Positions 1 to 6,307 of a stretch of 8,902 nt of DNA are shown here, in pieces. Source of the DNA: Deltaproteobacteria bacterium (GTDB lineage: Bacteria > Desulfobacterota > Syntrophia > Syntrophales > UBA5619). Under the pieces are notes generated by a model. That model was given only the letters and a program-made list of their open reading frames with translations. It was not told where the DNA came from and did not search any database. A program made the position numbers and the translations under genes. The DNA lies in NCBI GenBank assembly GCA_026388365.1, contig JAPLJW010000143.1:1-8902 (forward strand). The letters are read 5' to 3'. Each line of letters opens with the position of its first letter. The stretch's first letter is position 1.

Positions 1-174
1 ACGGAGGACACGGCCTTCCTGTTTTCGGAAATGGGGATGGAGACCGGTGTGGACCTTCCGGCCCTGCTGGAGACGGCGCGGCGCCTTCAGGAAGTCCTCC
101 CCGACATCCCGCTGACGAGCGCGCTCTTCCGCGCCGGTCTCCCCCGCCGGGCGGACTTTCCCTGCCCCTGCTGA
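1..174 (+). CDS. HMG-CoA lyase-like protein, C-terminal end (partial)
   Basis: This is the last 57 codons of a gene that starts before the window; frame 1 is open to a TGA at 172-174. The translated tail has the order EDTAFLFSEMGMETGVDL followed by a helix (PALLETARRLQEVL). This matches the C-terminal region of the hydroxymethylglutaryl-CoA lyase family, where an ED-x-x-x-(M/L)-x-x-MG-(I/M)-x-TGVDL signature follows the catalytic TIM barrel. The family cleaves HMG-CoA to acetoacetate and acetyl-CoA in leucine or ketone-body metabolism; related members act on other 3-hydroxy-acyl-CoAs. The catalytic residues lie outside the window, so the substrate cannot be fixed. The protein ends with an unusual Cys-Pro-Cys. 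The next gene starts 60 nt downstream on the same strand with no terminator visible between them, so the two are probably co-transcribed. Confidence 0.72.
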   Translation, partial: TEDTAFLFSEMGMETGVDLPALLETARRLQEVLPDIPLTSALFRAGLPRRADFPCPC

Positions 175-234
175 GGTGCGGCCCTCCGCTGCATGGCAGA
201 TTTGTAAATGAGTAATCGGAACAAGGAGAAGATC

Positions 235-1161
235 ATGCGCATCGCCATCATGGGACAGGCCGCCTTCGGCGCCAAGGTCCTGGAAACATTATCGGACAGG
301 GGGGAGGAGATCATCGCCGCCTGGCTCCCCCAGGGGAAAACGGGGGCACAGTCCGACCCCCTGAAGACCGCCGCCGACAGCCGCGGCATCCCTTCCTGCC
401 AGCCGAAAAGCTACAAGGCGCCGGAGACCCTCGAGGCGTTCCGGGCCACGAATCCCGATCTGCTGATCATGGCCTTCGTGACCGACATCATTCCGCTTTC
501 CTTCGTCACGGTCCCGACGCAGGGGACCATCTGCTATCATCCTTCCCTCCTTCCCCGCCATCGCGGCGGGAGCGCGATCAACTGGGCGCTGATCATGGGA
601 GACCGGGAGACGGGGCTTTCGATCTTCTGGACGGATGCGGGGATCGACACGGGACCGGTCCTTCTCCAGAAACGGATTCCCATCGGGCCGGCGGACACGA
701 CAGGGTCCCTCTACTTCAACCGGCTCTTCCCCCTCGGCGTCGAGGCGATCGCGGAGTCCGTCGATCTGATCCGGGCGGGACGGGCGCCCCGTCTGGTACA
801 GGATGAGAGCCAGGCTACCTACGAGCCGCTCTGCAACGACAGGGTCGCCCTTATCGACTGGGGAAAATCTGCAGCGGAGGTCTATAACCTCATACGGGGC
901 TGCGACCCCCAGCCCGGGGCGTACACCTTTTATCAGGGGAGAAAGGTCCGTTTCTTCGATGCCCGGCTTGCTGCGGATATTGCCCGTCCGGAAGCCGGGC
1001 CCGGCGAGGTCCTCGCGGCCGATGAAGGCGGATTGACCGTGGCCGCTTGCAGCGGGGCGATCCGCATCGTAAAGGTCCGGACGGACGCGGGCAAACAGGA
1101 TGCCGCCGCCTTCGCCGCAACGGAGAGGCTCAAGCCCGGCGACCGCTTCACGGCAGCCTGA
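235..1161 (+). CDS. Formyltransferase-family protein resembling the hydrolase domain of 10-formyl-THF dehydrogenase
   Basis: A 308-aa protein of the methionyl-tRNA formyltransferase/10-formyl-THF hydrolase fold. I chose the ATG at 235, not the in-frame ATG at 208, because AAGGAG (223-228) lies 6 nt upstream and MRIAIMG is the normal start of the Rossmann domain. Seen directly: the folate-site motif YHPSLLPRHRGGSAINW at residues 101-117, with the catalytic His at 102, and FWTDAGIDTGPVLLQK at 131-146, with the catalytic Asp at 138. A linker (QDESQATYEP, 189-198) leads to a C-terminal OB-like domain (about 205-308). The residue before HPSLLP is Tyr, and SAINW plus the IRGCDPQPGA stretch (220-229) resemble the N-terminal hydrolase domain of 10-formyl-THF dehydrogenase more than genuine Fmt; no def gene is adjacent. 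By family it uses 10-formyl-THF in the cytoplasm; the acceptor (water or another substrate) is unknown. It could still be annotated as Fmt by automated pipelines. Confidence 0.85.
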   Translation: MRIAIMGQAAFGAKVLETLSDRGEEIIAAWLPQGKTGAQSDPLKTAADSRGIPSCQPKSYKAPETLEAFRATNPDLLIMAFVTDIIPLSFVTVPTQGTICYHPSLLPRHRGGSAINWALIMGDRETGLSIFWTDAGIDTGPVLLQKRIPIGPADTTGSLYFNRLFPLGVEAIAESVDLIRAGRAPRLVQDESQATYEPLCNDRVALIDWGKSAAEVYNLIRGCDPQPGAYTFYQGRKVRFFDARLAADIARPEAGPGEVLAADEGGLTVAACSGAIRIVKVRTDAGKQDAAAFAATERLKPGDRFTAA

Positions 1162-1214
1162 TACCGAAAGGCGACGACCGGGTGAAGATAAGCACGCCGA
1201 AAGTATCCCGTCCG

Positions 1215-1247
1215 GTTCCCCCTTTGGCCGAGGGGAACCTCATTTTA
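1215..1247 (+). terminator. Probable intrinsic terminator after the formyltransferase gene
   Basis: A perfect 8-bp stem, GGTTCCCC (1215-1222) and GGGGAACC (1233-1240), closes a 10-nt loop and is followed by TCATTTT. The T run is short and interrupted, so termination may be partial. It separates the upstream operon from the OsmC-family gene. Confidence 0.55.
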
Positions 1248-1277
1248 TAAACAACGATCATCCAAGGAGGTACGGTC

Positions 1278-1763
1278 ATGGAGGCAGATGAAAAAGAAGA
1301 CCTGAAGGAAGAACTGCAGGGGTACAAGGCGAAGATCATCCCCTCGATGAAAGCGACGCTCACCTGGAGCCGCGAGCTCATCTTCGTGGGGACGACGCCG
1401 CAGGGCTATGAACTCGAATTCGATGCCGACGCCCAATGGGGCTGCAAGCCGACGGAGGCCCTGCTGATGTCGCTGGGCGGCTGCATGGCCATCGACATCG
1501 TGTCTATTCTGAAGAAGATGAGGATGGATATCGTCCGTTTTCGGATCGACATCACCGGGGAGCGGAATCCCGATCCGCCCCAGTACTTCAGGGCCGTGGA
1601 GATGGTCCTCCACCTGGCCGGCCGGAACCTGGCCCCCCGCCGGATCGAGCGTGCCATTGCCCTTTCCCGGGAAAAGTACTGCTCCGTGTACAACTCCCTG
1701 CGTCCGGATCTGAACCTGAAGGTTCTCCATCTCATCGAGGACGCGGATTCCGCGGCCCCATAG
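1278..1763 (+). CDS. OsmC/Ohr-family protein
   Basis: A 161-aa cytoplasmic protein starting at an ATG placed 7 nt after a strong AAGGAGG (1264-1270). It shows the OsmC family order: an N-terminal beta region (about 24-50), then KPTEALLMSLGGCMAIDIVSILKKMR (57-82) containing the first conserved Cys (C69), and REKYCSVYNSLRP (131-143) with the second (C135). The spacing of the Cys pair and the motif SLGGCxAIDxVSILKK fit the YhfA-like branch. OsmC/Ohr proteins are thiol-dependent peroxidases for organic hydroperoxides; the YhfA-like branch has a less certain role. The N-terminus is acidic and lysine-rich (EADEKEDLKEEL) and is probably a flexible or helical lead-in. The gene appears monocistronic: a terminator precedes it and only a transposase remnant follows. 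It ends with TAG. Family assignment is firm; the physiological substrate is not. Confidence 0.88.
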   Translation: MEADEKEDLKEELQGYKAKIIPSMKATLTWSRELIFVGTTPQGYELEFDADAQWGCKPTEALLMSLGGCMAIDIVSILKKMRMDIVRFRIDITGERNPDPPQYFRAVEMVLHLAGRNLAPRRIERAIALSREKYCSVYNSLRPDLNLKVLHLIEDADSAAP

Positions 1764-1803
1764 CCCCCGAGGTGTGGATGACGCTTTCAATAACGGGCGC
1801 CGG

Positions 1804-2106
1804 GAAGAGAACCCCTCCGAAGATCAGGCAGGCCAGAAGGATGAACAGGATCGCATGATGATCATCGGGTCCTTGAAGGAGCCGCTCAAGAATGGTCCCA
1901 AATCCCTCGTTGGTAACAAGGGCTGCCGTAAATACCTGAAGCCGGACCGGGATGATATCGTCATCGATGAGGCGAAGATCAAGAAGGAGTCCCGATATGA
2001 CGGCAAATAGGTTCTCCGCACCAATACGGAACTCCCGCCCGATATGCTTGCCCTCAAATATAAGGAGCTCTGGCAGATGGAACAGGTGTTCAGGCCATTC
2101 GCCTGA
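1804..2106 (+). pseudogene. Decayed fragment of an IS1634-type (IS4 superfamily) transposase
   Basis: One reading frame running through this stretch carries a C-terminal transposase signature: SLKEPLKNGPKSLVGNKG, a few residues later RKYLK, then DEAKIKKESRYDGK. An amber codon (TAG, 2008-2010) follows, and the same frame resumes with VLRTNTELPPDMLALKYK and ELWQMEQVFR. In intact IS1634-like transposases this stretch reads DGKWVLRTNT, so the TAG has replaced the Trp codon. Similarity stops after VFR (about 2094), and the frame ends at TGA 2104-2106. The start of the gene, most of the catalytic domain and the downstream end are missing, and no terminal inverted repeats are recognisable. A GTG at 1774 opens the frame, but no ribosome-binding site is convincing. 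This is an inactive relic; the family call rests on recalled motif similarity, not on a search. Confidence 0.78.
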
Positions 2107-2365
2107 TAAAATATCCCGTTGATAAAAAATCTCCTGTCAAAATCTCCTTGACATACAAGACCGTTTTTCTTAACCTCATCCCGTGTAAAAGCGAGTTCAT
2201 GTCGGTTTCATCGGTCGGTTCTGTTTCAATGAGTCTTTGCAACGAGAAATTATAATGAATATGGACTGTTATAGTTTCTCCCTGCGGTCGGAATGATACA
2301 CGCGTTGCATTTTTCAAAGATCTCTTTTGGTGTGTAGTGACTAACCCTGTTGAAAGGAGGAAATC
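2107..2365. other. AT-richer intergenic stretch between the IS remnant and the transporter gene
   Basis: No convincing gene is visible. Base composition is clearly more AT-rich than in neighbouring genes. A 99-codon minus-strand frame covers 2090-2389 but overlaps both the transposase relic and the start of the transporter gene and matches no family I recognise. The block holds one promoter-like hexamer pair (listed separately) and an isolated TATAAT at 2251-2256 that lacks a properly spaced -35. It may be leftover foreign DNA next to the IS fragment that now serves as the leader of the transporter gene. Confidence 0.4.
2148..2176 (+). promoter_or_regulatory. Possible sigma70-type promoter upstream of the transporter gene
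   Basis: A consensus TTGACA (2148-2153) is separated by 17 bp from TAACCT (2171-2176), a poor -10 hexamer. If used, it would give a leader of roughly 180 nt before the ATG at 2366. Only the -35 is strong, so confidence is low. Confidence 0.35.
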
Positions 2366-3907
2366 ATGGCAAACTCGAAGGAGAACCACTGGACCGAACT
2401 CTGGAAAAAGGAGGACTGGATCGCCGTATGGGTCGGATTCCTCATCATTCTGCTTATTCTTGGCGGTCTGACCCTCAAGATGCCGTCTTTCAAATGGACG
2501 ACGGACGGCGAACTGGCCACCTATCTCGGCACGGCGTCAACGGCCGTGGAAAAGATCGGCAAGGCCGCAGCCGAAAAGGGCGAACAAGCCGTCCAGGATC
2601 AGGTGACGGCCCTGAAAGCGGCCATCGACGCCAAGGACCGCAAGGCCGTCGGCGATGCGGCCAAGAAGTTGGGGGACTTGGCCAATGGGGCCAAGGATGA
2701 GGGGATCAAGAAGAAGGCCGCCGGGCTGGCCAAGGATATCGCGGGTCAGACGGGCGCCTTGCCGGGCAAGGTCTTCTCCGGCGACAACATCAAGTCGGCC
2801 GTCTATATCTGCGTTGTCTTTCTTGTTTTATCATTGATTGCCTTTGCCCTGATGGGTGAACCGGTAGTCAAAACCATTGGCGGCTTCATTGTTGTCTTCA
2901 TTCTCGCCTGGATCGCCCAGTTCGTAGCCGGCAGCGCGACCGTGAGCTACTACGGCGTGGAGTATGTCATCTGGTGCCTCATCATCGGGCTTATCATCAG
3001 CAATGTCTTCGGGGTGCCTGGCTGGCTGAAACCGGCCGTCCGGACGGAATTTTACATCAAGACGGGATTGGTGATCCTCGGGGCGGGGATCTTGTTCGGG
3101 GAGATCGTTCAGGCGGGCGCTTACGGGCTTGTCCAGGCGGTGATCGTCGTCGGCGTCGTCTGGTACTTCTGCTACTGGGTTGCGAAAAAACTGGGAGTCG
3201 ACGACGATTTCGCTGCGATCCTCTCGAGCGCCGTTTCCATCTGCGGCGTGTCGGCGGCCATCGCCACCTCCGGCGCCATCAAGGGGGACCCGAAAAAGCT
3301 GAGCTATACGACATCCATCGTCCTGATCTGCGCCGTACCCATGATGATCCTGATGCCGATCATCGCCAAGACGTTCGGTATGCCTGACGTCGTAGCCGGC
3401 GCCTGGCTGGGCGGGACGCTGGATACGAGCGGTTCCGTCGTGGCGGCGGGGGCGCTGATCAGTGAGACGGCCATGAAGACCGGCGTCATCGTGAAGATGT
3501 CCCAGAACGTCCTCATCGGCGTTGCCGCTTTCATCCTGGCGATCGTCTGGACCCTTAAGGGAGCCGAAGGCGTACCGGGTGCGGAAAAACCGACGGCGAT
3601 GGAGATCTGGTACCGCTTCCCCAAGTTCGTGCTGGGATTCATCATCGCGTCGGTTGTTTTTTCATTCTTTCTGAATGCGGACGCGGTGAACGCCACGAAA
3701 GGCGTCCTGGCCGGCCTCAGGACGTGGTGGTTCGCCCTGGCCTTCACCTGCATCGGTCTGGATACGAGGTTGTCCGAACTGGCAAAATTGGGAGGCGGCA
3801 GGCCCGCCCTGGCCTTCGTCATCGCCCAGGGGTTCAACGTCTTCTGGACACTGCTGCTGGCTTACCTGATCTTCGGCGGTGTGTTCCTCCCGGCGCCGAA
3901 GCTGTAA
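2366..3907 (+). CDS. YeiH/UPF0324-family membrane transporter (putative sulfate exporter) with N-terminal helical insert
   Basis: A 513-aa polytopic inner-membrane protein; the start ATG lies 5 nt after AAAGGAGG (2353-2360). The main body (about 145-510) carries repeated hydrophobic segments and the family landmarks KTGLVILGAGILFGEI (232-247), SAVSICGVSAAIATSGAIKG (288-307), GTLDTSGSVVAAGAL (350-364) and the C-terminal GLDTRLSELAKLG (464-476). These fit the UPF0324/YeiH family (Pfam Cons_hypoth698), often labelled putative sulfate exporters; the transported substrate is not firmly established. The usual family member is around 340-350 aa. Here one extra membrane segment (about 20-37) is followed by a roughly 100-residue hydrophilic Ala/Lys/Asp-rich stretch (44-143) that looks all-helical. 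The gene stands alone, after an IS relic and before a strong terminator. An anion or organosulfonate exporter is plausible, but no neighbouring gene confirms it. Confidence 0.85.
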   Translation: MANSKENHWTELWKKEDWIAVWVGFLIILLILGGLTLKMPSFKWTTDGELATYLGTASTAVEKIGKAAAEKGEQAVQDQVTALKAAIDAKDRKAVGDAAKKLGDLANGAKDEGIKKKAAGLAKDIAGQTGALPGKVFSGDNIKSAVYICVVFLVLSLIAFALMGEPVVKTIGGFIVVFILAWIAQFVAGSATVSYYGVEYVIWCLIIGLIISNVFGVPGWLKPAVRTEFYIKTGLVILGAGILFGEIVQAGAYGLVQAVIVVGVVWYFCYWVAKKLGVDDDFAAILSSAVSICGVSAAIATSGAIKGDPKKLSYTTSIVLICAVPMMILMPIIAKTFGMPDVVAGAWLGGTLDTSGSVVAAGALISETAMKTGVIVKMSQNVLIGVAAFILAIVWTLKGAEGVPGAEKPTAMEIWYRFPKFVLGFIIASVVFSFFLNADAVNATKGVLAGLRTWWFALAFTCIGLDTRLSELAKLGGGRPALAFVIAQGFNVFWTLLLAYLIFGGVFLPAPKL

Positions 3908-3948
3908 TATTGCCATTGCAGGCTGCAGGCGATTGAGGCCCTGTCTGG

Positions 3949-3990
3949 AACCTCCTTCCCGAGACTTTCAGCGGGAAGGAGGTTTTTTAT
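3949..3990 (+). terminator. Strong intrinsic terminator after the transporter gene
   Basis: A perfect 13-bp stem (3949-3961 with 3972-3984; left arm AACCTCCTTCCCG) has a 10-nt loop and runs straight into a T tract (3983-3988). It lies 42 nt after the transporter stop codon and isolates it from the radical SAM gene. Confidence 0.93.
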
Positions 3991-4156
3991 AAGCTGAATC
4001 CAGGTATGGACAAAAGGCCGACTTCCCTCCTTTGCCTATATTCTGCAGGGCGTGAGGAGCAGGGGAAATTCTGTTTCATCAGCAGAAAAGACTCCCCGCT
4101 TTCCTCTTCTTTTCAGACATATATCCGGACATTCGCCACTTCTTCCGTGTGAAGCG

Positions 4157-5260
4157 ATGATTGAAAAGCTTTTCGGAAAGTTCTTGCGGCAAAGGAAAAG
4201 GAGGCCTTTTTCCGCCTGGCAGATCGAACTGACGACCCGATGCCCGCTCCGTTGCAGGATGTGCGCCCGGGAAGAAGAGGCGCCGTGGCAACAGCAGGAC
4301 ATGGCCCTCGATGATTTCAAGCGAATCCTCCCCTACCTGACGGATGTGGAGACCGTCGTTCTCGAAGGCTGGGGTGAATCCCTGCTCCATAAAGACCTTT
4401 CCGAATGCATCCGGCTGGTGAAAAAGGAGGGGCCTCGGGTGGGATTTGTCACCAGCGGTTTCGGATTAACACGGGATCGGGTGCATGAGATCATCCAGGC
4501 GGGGGTTGACTTCGTGGGTTTCTCGGTCTCGGGGACCAACCCCGAAACACACGACACCATCCGGGTCAACTCCCATCTTCCGGACCTTCTTGCCGCCATT
4601 CGTCTTTTTCATCAGGAGAAGCGGAGCCTGGGTTTACCCGGACCCAGAATGCACATCGTCTTTCTCATGGTTCGGGACAATATCCGGGAGGTCCCCATGG
4701 TTCCCTCCCTTGCCAAAGAAGCGGGGATCGAAGAGGTGATCCTCACCAACATCTGTCATACGATCAACCCCTGGCAGGACACACAGAGGGTCTTTGTCCG
4801 GGGAAACATTGCAGGTGAATACGAGGGTCTCATCAAACAGGCGGAAGTCGCTGCCCGAAAGTTGACTGTCCGTCTCAAGACACCGTCCCTGTCCGCCGTC
4901 GATGTGCCTGTGTGTGCAGAGAACCCGCTTCGCAACCTTTACATCTCCGCGGAGGGAGAGGTTTCGCCCTGTGTTTATCTCCACCCGCCTCTTCCCTCTC
5001 CATTCAAACGCATCTTCTGCGGAAAGGAATACCAGATCGAGAAGGTCAGCTTTGGCAACATCTTCAGAAATCCTTTCCCTGCCATATGGAGCTGCGGCGG
5101 TTACGATGATTTCAGGGGCCGATTCCTTGCAAGGGAGAAAGCATACCGGGAGTTATTTTTTTCAATGCTGGACAAGCCGAACCTGGAAAACCATTGCGGA
5201 GACCTCCTTCCGGAACCTCCAGGGCCTTGCAAAACCTGCTATAAAATTATGGGGGTCTGA
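4157..5260 (+). CDS. Radical SAM/SPASM domain protein
   Basis: A 367-aa protein if started at the ATG at 4157; the frame is open further upstream to a GTG at 4052 (402 aa), but that N-terminal 35 residues looks non-coding. Neither start has a good ribosome-binding site, so the start is uncertain. Seen directly: the radical SAM cluster motif C29-PLR-C33-RM-C36, directly after WQIELTTR, and a glycine-rich SAM region LEGWGESLLHKD (69-80). Later come SVSGTNPETHDTIR (124-137) and a C-terminal SPASM-like cysteine region: C253-x13-G-x4-C272, C288, C313, C347, C358 and C361. Such domains bind auxiliary [4Fe-4S] clusters. Family members modify peptides, activate sulfatases or act on other substrates, using 5'-deoxyadenosyl radical chemistry in the anaerobic cytoplasm. 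No precursor peptide or maturation gene is recognisable nearby, so the substrate is unknown. The gene converges on the minus-strand iron-sulfur gene. Confidence 0.85.
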   Translation: MIEKLFGKFLRQRKRRPFSAWQIELTTRCPLRCRMCAREEEAPWQQQDMALDDFKRILPYLTDVETVVLEGWGESLLHKDLSECIRLVKKEGPRVGFVTSGFGLTRDRVHEIIQAGVDFVGFSVSGTNPETHDTIRVNSHLPDLLAAIRLFHQEKRSLGLPGPRMHIVFLMVRDNIREVPMVPSLAKEAGIEEVILTNICHTINPWQDTQRVFVRGNIAGEYEGLIKQAEVAARKLTVRLKTPSLSAVDVPVCAENPLRNLYISAEGEVSPCVYLHPPLPSPFKRIFCGKEYQIEKVSFGNIFRNPFPAIWSCGGYDDFRGRFLAREKAYRELFFSMLDKPNLENHCGDLLPEPPGPCKTCYKIMGV

Positions 5261-5352
5261 CAGGATCCTCCGCATCCGATCCTTTCTCCTTATCCAGCGT
5301 TCCATTCTTTTCCGGAGATTTTTTGCGCAACTTGAAAATCGGATACCTTAAA

Positions 5353-5490
5353 GCGCGCATTGGAGATTTTTCGGGGCACCCTGCCCCCGCAGCTTTAGCG
5401 CCCGCAAGGACGACTGTTTGAGCGCTTTAGCGCGAGTTTCGTCTTTGCAGCAAAGCGAGGAGGAGCAGGGTCGAAAAATGTCCAGCGCGC
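5353..5490. repeat. 138-bp nested imperfect inverted repeat (MITE- or REP-like element)
   Basis: The outer arms are 5353-5384 and 5465-5490. With two small gaps (2 and 4 nt) they pair at 25 of 26 positions, sharing GCGCGC, TGGA, ATTTTTCG and ACCCTGC in order. Further in, GCTTT and GCAAxGACGA recur in inverted orientation (about 5392-5413 and 5440-5456). The centre is the small perfect hairpin GCGC-TTTA-GCGC (5422-5433). The element fills the gap between two convergent genes and encodes nothing recognisable. No clear target-site duplication flanks it. It could be a non-autonomous mobile element, a dispersed extragenic palindrome, or a structured bidirectional transcription terminator; the sequence alone does not decide. 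Confidence 0.75.
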
Positions 5491-5542
5491 GGAGGGATCA
5501 CGATTTCCAAAGGTCCCTTCCGGAGAACCCGGACGATGGCGT

Positions 5543-6307
5543 TTACCGGCAGGCCGGGCAGACGGTCACGCACCGGAAACAGTGGTACTCGAAGCCGATG
5601 AAGGAGGCCTGATAGAGTTCGAGGAACCGCGGATTCAGGATCTGTTCCTTCTGGGTTTCGGGCGACGCCCCAATGAACTTCTTCGCATAGGAGATCGCGC
5701 CGCCGATGCCGTTCGGCTGAGAGACCCGGAGGCATTTCATCACGTCCGTCTTGCCCTCCTCTTCCAGGGCCTTCGCCGGACAGGCCTCGACGCAGAGGTT
5801 GCACTGGTTGCAGAGTTCGTCCCGGACCGGCGGATCGGACTCGAGCGGCAGATCGGTGAGGCAGGCGGTGAAGATGAGTCGCGTTCCGTAACGGGGATGG
5901 ATGACGAGGTTGTGGCGGCCGAAGACGCCAAGCCCCGCGGCGACGGCCGCGTGCCGGAGCGAAAGATCGGCGACAACGCCCATGACGGGGGCGGCCATGT
6001 TCAGGGGATAGGAGGGGGCGATCGGCGCCGCCTTTGCCCGGAACCGGTCTTCGATGAACTTCGCGAGCAGATAATTGTTCCGGGTCACCAGACTCATCAT
6101 GGCCAGACGCGACATCATCCGGATTCGCTCGTTCTCCGATTCGAGCCCCCCTTCGAGCTCGCGGTACCCCAAGACCACCAGCGACCGGACCCCGGGAAGC
6201 AACGTCCGGGGCTCCGGCGTCCGCGGAGAGCGGTAATCCTCGATGGCGGCAAATCCCACCACATCCGCCCCGTTTCCCCGACCGAAATTGCGAATGGCCT
6301 CCTTCAT
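5543..6307 (-). CDS. Short QueG-like double [4Fe-4S] cluster protein
   Basis: A 254-aa minus-strand protein; the ATG (complement of 6305-6307) lies 5 nt after AAGGAGG (complement of 6313-6319), which decides against the longer frame that opens at 6367. It resembles the core of epoxyqueuosine reductase and related corrinoid/iron-sulfur proteins. Visible landmarks are LPGVRSLVVLGY (37-48), GLGVFGRHNLVIHPRYGTRL (125-144), then C166-NQ-C169-NL-C172-VEA-C176-P, C192, and C243-FR-C246-VTV-C250-P. These eight Cys are the number needed for two [4Fe-4S] clusters. Genuine QueG is longer (about 350-380 aa), and its GWxGKNT-type motif is replaced here by GVFGRHN, so tRNA epoxyqueuosine reduction is unlikely. 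A redox role as a paralogous corrinoid or electron-transfer protein is an inference. The gene is transcribed alone, divergently from the cold shock gene. Confidence 0.82.
   Translation of the reverse strand: MKEAIRNFGRGNGADVVGFAAIEDYRSPRTPEPRTLLPGVRSLVVLGYRELEGGLESENERIRMMSRLAMMSLVTRNNYLLAKFIEDRFRAKAAPIAPSYPLNMAAPVMGVVADLSLRHAAVAAGLGVFGRHNLVIHPRYGTRLIFTACLTDLPLESDPPVRDELCNQCNLCVEACPAKALEEEGKTDVMKCLRVSQPNGIGGAISYAKKFIGASPETQKEQILNPRFLELYQASFIGFEYHCFRCVTVCPACR

Noticed and set aside
2008..2010. In-frame TAG inside the transposase fragment as possible pyrrolysine or stop-codon readthrough
   Set aside because: The fragment is truncated on both sides, TAG replaces a Trp codon, and TAG also serves as a normal stop at 1761-1763. 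Simple decay explains it.
2236..2256. TTTGCA with TATAAT as a promoter for the transporter
   Set aside because: The TATAAT is perfect, but the nearest -35-like hexamer is only 9 bp away, and no acceptable hexamer occurs at 16-18 bp.
2090..2389. Minus-strand frame of 99 codons
   Set aside because: It overlaps the transposase relic and the start of the transporter gene and shows no recognisable domain. It looks like chance openness in AT-richer DNA.
4052..4156. N-terminal extension of the radical SAM protein from the GTG at 4052
   Set aside because: There is no ribosome-binding site, the sequence is Ser/Pro/Arg-rich without family similarity, and the ATG at 4157 places the cluster motif at the usual distance. 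The start remains uncertain.
5353..5490. Integron attC site
   Set aside because: The element is palindromic and of suitable size, but no GTTRRRY and RYYYAAC core pair is present in the required places, and no integrase or cassette array is near.
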